This document shows, one piece after another, positions 6,460 to 9,453 of a stretch of 9,453 nt of DNA (position 1 is the stretch's first letter; every line of letters begins with the position of its first letter). The DNA lies in the NCBI GenBank assembly GCA_964555675.1, contig CAZKTU010000252.1:1-9453 (forward strand), given 5' to 3'. The DNA comes from CAIWXH01 sp964555675 (GTDB lineage: Bacteria; Chloroflexota; Chloroflexia; Chloroflexales; Chloroflexaceae). Under the pieces are notes generated by a model. The model was not told the origin of the DNA and did no database searches. It saw nothing but the letters and a program-made list of their open reading frames with translations. A program made the position numbers and the translations under genes.

Positions 6460-7793
6460 GTGTCAGCCAGCAACTCCTCGCTGAGACACCCGCCCCGGCC
6501 CGCGCCGAGGCCGAGCTCGAGGCCCAGATCGACGACCTGCTGAGCGGCGGCATCGGCTGGGGCGAGACCCTGGGCTTCGCCCTGGCGACCCTGCGGGCCA
6601 ACCCCATGCGCACCCTGCTCACCGCCCTGGGGGTGCTGATCGGCGTGGCCGCGGTGGTGGCGCTCCTCGCGATCGGCCGCGGCTCGCAAGAGGCGATCAC
6701 CAGCAGCATCACCGCCAACGGGGCCAACCTGATCACCGTGCGCTCGGGGGCCGCCAATAGCGGCGGCGTGCGCGGGGCCGTGGGCGGCGCAGCGACCCTT
6801 AGCCTCGCCGACGCCGAGGCGCTGGCCGACCAGGCGCGCGCCCCGAGCGTCGCCGCCGTCTCGCCCGAGTACGGCAGCTTCGCCCAGCTGGTAGCGGGCG
6901 AGAACAATACCAGCGCCCAGGTCACCGGCGCGACCCCCGACTATGCGACGGTGCACAACACCAGTGTGGCCGCCGGCAGCTTCATCGACGCCGACCAGCA
7001 GCGCTCGGCCGAGCGCGTGGTGGTGCTCGGGGCCAACGTGGCCGAGACACTCTTCCCGGACAGCGACCCGCTCGGCGCGCAGGTGCGCATCGCCGGCCAG
7101 CGCTTCGTGGTGATCGGCGTGCTCGCGAGCAGCGGCGGCACCGGCTTCGGCTCGAGCGACGACGGCGCATTCGTGCCCCTGAGCACGGCCCAGCGCGTGC
7201 TGTTTGGGGCCAGGGCGGTGGGGGGCGGCTGGAGCGTCTCGAGCATCGCTGTGCAGGCGAGCAGCGCCGAAACGGTTGACGCGGCCGTCGCCGAGGTCGA
7301 GACGATTATGCGCGAGGAGCACGATCTGGCTCTGGACGGCAGCGAGGATGACTTTAGTACGATCAACCAGGCCGACATCCTCGCGACGGTGACGGCGACC
7401 ACGCAGATGCTCACACTCTTCCTGGCCGCGATCGCCGCGATCTCGCTGCTGGTCGGCGGGATCGGGATCATGAACATTATGCTGGTCTCGGTGCGCGAGC
7501 GCACCCGCGAGATCGGGCTGCGCAAGGCCCTGGGGGCGCGCGAGGGCGACATCCTGCTGCAGTTCCTCTTCGAGGCCCTGGCCCTGAGCGGGGCGGGCGG
7601 CCTGATCGGGCTGCTGCTGGGCACGGCGATCGCCCTGGCGGTCAACCTCAGCGGCCTGGTCACGGCGAGCCTGGGGTGGGACGTGGCCCTGCTGGCCTTC
7701 GGCTTCGCCCTGGCGGTCGGGCTCTTCTTCGGCATCGCGCCCGCCCGCAGCGCGGCGCGGCTCGACCCGATCGTCGCCCTGCGCTACGAGTGA
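6456..7793 (+). CDS. ABC exporter permease, FtsX/MacB family
   Basis: A 445-residue mechanotransmission-type permease. I chose ATG 6456 (ATGA overlap with the ATPase stop, GGAGG at 6443-6447 upstream) over the in-frame ATG 6441, which lies on that ribosome-binding site. It has a 50-residue cytoplasmic N-terminus containing RANPMRTLLTALGVLIGVAA, the family hallmark; transmembrane helix 1 (about 54-73); a large extracytoplasmic MacB-type domain (about 75-312); then helices 2-4 at about 316-345, 366-398 and 409-430. The coupling segment SVRERTREIGLRKALGA (344-360) is the canonical ATPase contact, and the protein ends ARLDPIVALRYE like typical full-length members. One four-helix subunit would dimerise. 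The substrate cannot be inferred: relatives move macrolides, peptides or lipoproteins. The acidic N-terminal extension (10-30) is somewhat longer than in plain MacB permease halves. Confidence 0.95.
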   Translation: MSVSQQLLAETPAPARAEAELEAQIDDLLSGGIGWGETLGFALATLRANPMRTLLTALGVLIGVAAVVALLAIGRGSQEAITSSITANGANLITVRSGAANSGGVRGAVGGAATLSLADAEALADQARAPSVAAVSPEYGSFAQLVAGENNTSAQVTGATPDYATVHNTSVAAGSFIDADQQRSAERVVVLGANVAETLFPDSDPLGAQVRIAGQRFVVIGVLASSGGTGFGSSDDGAFVPLSTAQRVLFGARAVGGGWSVSSIAVQASSAETVDAAVAEVETIMREEHDLALDGSEDDFSTINQADILATVTATTQMLTLFLAAIAAISLLVGGIGIMNIMLVSVRERTREIGLRKALGAREGDILLQFLFEALALSGAGGLIGLLLGTAIALAVNLSGLVTASLGWDVALLAFGFALAVGLFFGIAPARSAARLDPIVALRYE

Positions 7794-7806
7794 GCGCCTG
7801 CTGCTT

Positions 7807-7866
7807 CGAGCACACAATGCCGCCCCCCACCTGATGGTGAGGGGCGGCATCGCGCACGTGTGCTCG
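7807..7866. terminator. Large nested hairpin between convergent genes
   Basis: The outer stem CGAGCACAC (7807-7815) pairs with GTGTGCTCG (7858-7866). The inner stem ATGCCGCCCC (7817-7826) pairs with GGGGCGGCAT (7841-7850), and is continued after one mismatch by CACC-TGAT-GGTG. All stems are perfect. It sits 13 nt after the permease stop and 13 nt from the stress-gene stop on the other strand, so it likely serves both transcripts. No T tract follows on either side. Confidence 0.7.
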
Positions 7867-7879
7867 TATGGACTTACGC

Positions 7880-8503
7880 CTACGAACGCATGTCGCGGCG
7901 GCTGGCGTCGTACGGGGCGGCGTCGGGGTCGAAGCCCTTCCAGCCGCTGCGGCGCCACTCGGCGCTCTGGGTGTCCATGTCGAGGGCCGAATGGCGCTGC
8001 ATGATGCTGTGGGCGGTGTTGGCCATCTGGTCGTCGGCGCTCACGCTCACCAGGGTGTTGCCCCGGCGCACGCCCTCGGCGTAGGCGTGGGCGTCGTCAT
8101 CGGGCACGCCCGAGCCTACCAGGCCGCCCACCAGGCCGCCGGCCGCCGCGCCAATCCCGGCGCCCAGGGCGCCCGCGCCGACCGTGGCGGCGGTGGTGCC
8201 GATCGCGGCAGCCAGGGGCCCGGCCGCCAGCACCGGGCCGATGCCCGGGATGGCCAGCAGGCCGGCGCCGATCAGCAGGCCGGCCGCGCCGCCGATGACC
8301 GAGCCACCGACAGCCCCGGCCCCGGCGCCCTCGTCGGCCTTGCTGTGCTCGCCGACCTCGCGCGCCCCGGCCCCGGCACCGCGCGCCGCGTCGTTCGCGA
8401 CCACGCTGATATTCTCGCGCCGGAAGCCGCTATCCATCAGGTCTTGCACGACATGCTGCGCCTCGGCGTAGCTCTTGAACATTCCTACGACGGTCTTCGC
8501 CAT
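7880..8503 (-). CDS. YflT-domain general stress protein with glycine-zipper core
   Basis: A 207-residue protein. The start is the ATG at 8503, with AGGAG 7 nt upstream and the family opening MAKTVVGMFKSYAEAQ; the longer frame upstream has no such signal. Residues 1-37 (F-x-s-x-x-x-A-q-x-x-v-x-d-L-x-x-x-G-F, then ISVVAND) are the general-stress-protein 17M/YflT-like domain, a small alpha/beta unit. Residues 58-132 are Gly/Ala-rich with repeated GxxxG spacing, which could insert in or oligomerise at membranes. Residues 136-170 (DAHAYAEGVRRGNTLVSVSAD) look like the second half of the alpha/beta fold. The end has AEWRRSGWKGFDPDAAPY (181-198), a motif common to this family. The molecular role is unknown; relatives are induced by heat, salt or other stress. 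It is convergent with the exporter operon and has its own ribosome-binding site. Confidence 0.88.
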   Translation of the reverse strand: MAKTVVGMFKSYAEAQHVVQDLMDSGFRRENISVVANDAARGAGAGAREVGEHSKADEGAGAGAVGGSVIGGAAGLLIGAGLLAIPGIGPVLAAGPLAAAIGTTAATVGAGALGAGIGAAAGGLVGGLVGSGVPDDDAHAYAEGVRRGNTLVSVSADDQMANTAHSIMQRHSALDMDTQSAEWRRSGWKGFDPDAAPYDASRRDMRS

Positions 8504-8544
8504 GTGGCGCTCCTTTCGCTCTGTAGCTCTTCTGTAAGTGTTAC

Positions 8545-8564
8545 TCGCCGCCCCGTTGCGGCGA
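8545..8564 (-). other. Hairpin upstream of the stress-protein gene
   Basis: TCGCCGC (8545-8551) and GCGGCGA (8558-8564) form a 7-bp stem with a 6-nt loop, about 40 nt before the stress-gene ATG. It may be a leader hairpin or a second terminator for the gene at 8655. GC-rich stems of this length are common at this base composition, so function is uncertain. Confidence 0.3.
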
Positions 8565-8589
8565 TGAGTGTCTCGCCAGCCTGCACATC

Positions 8590-8610
8590 GCCTGTGGCGA
8601 GCCACTAGGC
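8590..8610 (-). terminator. Terminator-like hairpin after the DUF4397 gene
   Basis: GCCTGTGG (8590-8597) pairs with CCACTAGGC (8602-8610) around CGAG, with one bulged T, about 45 nt past the stop of the DUF4397 gene. An alternative pairing of CTCGCCA (8572-8578) with TGGCGAG (8595-8601) shares one arm. No T tract. Confidence 0.4.
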
Positions 8611-8654
8611 TTTAGATTGCACGATGTGTGCCAGCCAGGCAGGTTGAAATTGCG

Positions 8655-9332
8655 TTAGGGGGCCGAGCGGTCTACCAGGGCCTGCACCCACAGGTTCTCG
8701 GGCGCGTTGCCGGTCACCACCAGGGTGTAGGTCCAGCCGGGCGCGAAGGTCAGGTCGAGGCTCCTGAGCAGATCGGCCCCCGTGTCGCCGGCCGCCAGGT
8801 CGAAGGCGTAGGTGCCGGGCGGCACGTCGATGTTGGTCGAGCTGCCGAAGACCGCGTCCTGCAGGAAGGGCTCGCCGTCGGCCACGGCCACGTCGACCGT
8901 CCCGACCCCTTCGGCGGCGTGGATGATGCGGACGCGCGCCTCGTCGGGCTCGGGGGCGCCGGTCTTGTCCTGAAGCAGCAGGCCGCGCACATTGTTGCCC
9001 GAGCCGATCAGGCTGAGGGTGTAGACATCGCCTTGGTCGGCGTCGATGCGCTTGCCGACCAGCACCCGCGAGGGGGCTTCGCCGGCGCGCACCACGACCA
9101 CCTCGTGCTCGCCCGGGGTCAGGGGGATGGTCCCCTCGGTGAAGAAGTCGCGGCTCGTCAGGGCCGCCTGGCCGTCGAGATAGACGTCGACCCCTGGCCC
9201 GCCGGCGGCGGCGTGGATCACCCGCAGGGTCGCGCCACCCGCGGCCGGCCCGGTCTGGGCCCGAGCGCCAATGGGGGCCACTAGAAGCAGCGCCGCAAGG
9301 GCGGCGAGAGCGAGCAGCATACGCTTGCGCAT
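8655..9332 (-). CDS. Secreted protein with two DUF4397 domains
   Basis: A 225-residue exported protein. ATG 9332 has GGAGG 8 nt upstream and begins a clear signal peptide (MRKRM, hydrophobic 5-21, ARA before QTG at about 25), so the longer frame to 9431 is rejected. The mature part is two similar beta-rich units. Unit 1 (about 34-120) opens ATLRVIHAAAGGPGVDVYLDG and has PGEHEVVVV; unit 2 (about 132-222) opens ARVRIIHAAEGVGTVDVAVADG and has PPGTYAFDLAAG. VIHAA-x-G-x-x-x-VDV and the PG-x-(H/Y) turn are the DUF4397 hallmarks. The family is of unknown function, mostly extracellular or envelope-attached, and often described as carbohydrate- or adhesion-related without proof. No lipobox Cys and no C-terminal anchor, so it is likely released or held non-covalently. 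It is the gene upstream of the stress-protein gene on the same strand, 151 bp apart with hairpins between, so probably a separate transcript. Confidence 0.9.
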   Translation of the reverse strand: MRKRMLLALAALAALLLVAPIGARAQTGPAAGGATLRVIHAAAGGPGVDVYLDGQAALTSRDFFTEGTIPLTPGEHEVVVVRAGEAPSRVLVGKRIDADQGDVYTLSLIGSGNNVRGLLLQDKTGAPEPDEARVRIIHAAEGVGTVDVAVADGEPFLQDAVFGSSTNIDVPPGTYAFDLAAGDTGADLLRSLDLTFAPGWTYTLVVTGNAPENLWVQALVDRSAP

Positions 9333-9395
9333 AGTTCGGTCCTCCGTAGGGTTGCGGCGCCCCCAGGCCGGCAGCAGGCCCGCCGTGGCGACGCC

Positions 9396-9415
9396 GGGGC
9401 CGCCTGCGCGGCCCC
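9396..9415. repeat. Hairpin with the same CTGC-loop core as the repeats near the gap
   Basis: GGGGCCGC (9396-9403) and GCGGCCCC (9408-9415) form a perfect 8-bp stem with loop CTGC. The 12-bp centre CCGCCTGCGCGG is identical to that of the hairpins at 1014-1031 and 1235-1252, while the outer pairs differ. It lies about 65 nt upstream of the DUF4397 start, inside its probable promoter region or at the end of an off-window gene. Confidence 0.5.
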
Positions 9416-9451
9416 CGACCGGACAGCACATCCGGTGCCACGAGGGTCGGG
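9414..9451. other. Inverted repeats at the window edge
   Basis: CCCGACC (9414-9420) and GGTCGGG (9445-9451) are inverted arms, and CCGGA (9419-9423) with TCCGG (9431-9435) is an alternative inner pair. They may be a terminator of a gene outside the window or part of the DUF4397 gene upstream region. Little can be decided from the truncated context. Confidence 0.3.
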
Positions 9452-9453
9452 CA

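Noticed and set aside
6015..7958. 647-codon - strand frame over the ATPase and permease
   Set aside because: Antisense to two convincing genes and crossing the convergent hairpin, with low-complexity translation.
8605..9441. Alternative - strand frame over the DUF4397 gene
   Set aside because: Arg/Gly-rich out-of-frame translation. The DUF4397 frame has a signal peptide, ribosome-binding site and family motifs.

Overview
The window is a GC-rich chromosomal stretch, most likely from the phylum Chloroflexota (class Chloroflexia). This is inferred from general style: Ala/Gly/Leu-rich proteins built on GCC/GGC codons, secreted proteins with 'GTxTQAQAD' modules, a YflT-type stress protein ending in a Trp-rich motif, and GC-rich dispersed hairpin repeats. 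No marker gene is present to prove it. Positions 1076-1175 are exactly 100 Ns, a scaffold join inside a repeat-rich stretch, so linkage of 1-1075 to the rest rests on the assembly.

Layout. (1) 143-871 (+): a secreted protein with two related modules, followed by an intrinsic-type terminator. (2) About 940-1435: no gene. It holds a mosaic of small palindromic repeats, the gap, a 53-bp tandem duplication and a terminator-like hairpin. (3) 1436-3585 (-): a response regulator followed by a sensor histidine kinase, coupled through a GTGA overlap; the kinase C-terminus runs into a CACGAAG-type 9-bp repeat. (4) 3586-3805: a 220-bp divergent promoter region. (5) 3806-7793 (+): a tripartite ABC exporter made of a membrane fusion protein with a very long coiled coil, an ATPase and a FtsX/MacB-type permease. 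It is split as in Bacillus YknXYZ rather than fused as in MacB. (6) 7807-7866: a large nested hairpin between convergent genes. (7) 7880-8503 (-): a YflT-domain general stress protein. (8) 8655-9332 (-): a secreted protein with two DUF4397 domains.

How it fits together: the OmpR/BaeSR-like two-component pair lies divergent from the MacAB/Ykn-like exporter across one short intergenic region. This is the usual arrangement of an envelope-stress or antimicrobial-response module in which the regulator controls the pump. The flanking genes (secreted repeat protein, stress protein, DUF4397 protein) suit a cell-envelope and stress neighbourhood, but nothing ties them directly to the module.

I see no clear new defence or mobile system. 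The best leads are a dispersed repeat whose two copies near the gap show paired (compensatory) stem changes, with a third related hairpin at 9396-9415, and the unusually long, internally repeated coiled-coil hairpin of the fusion protein.
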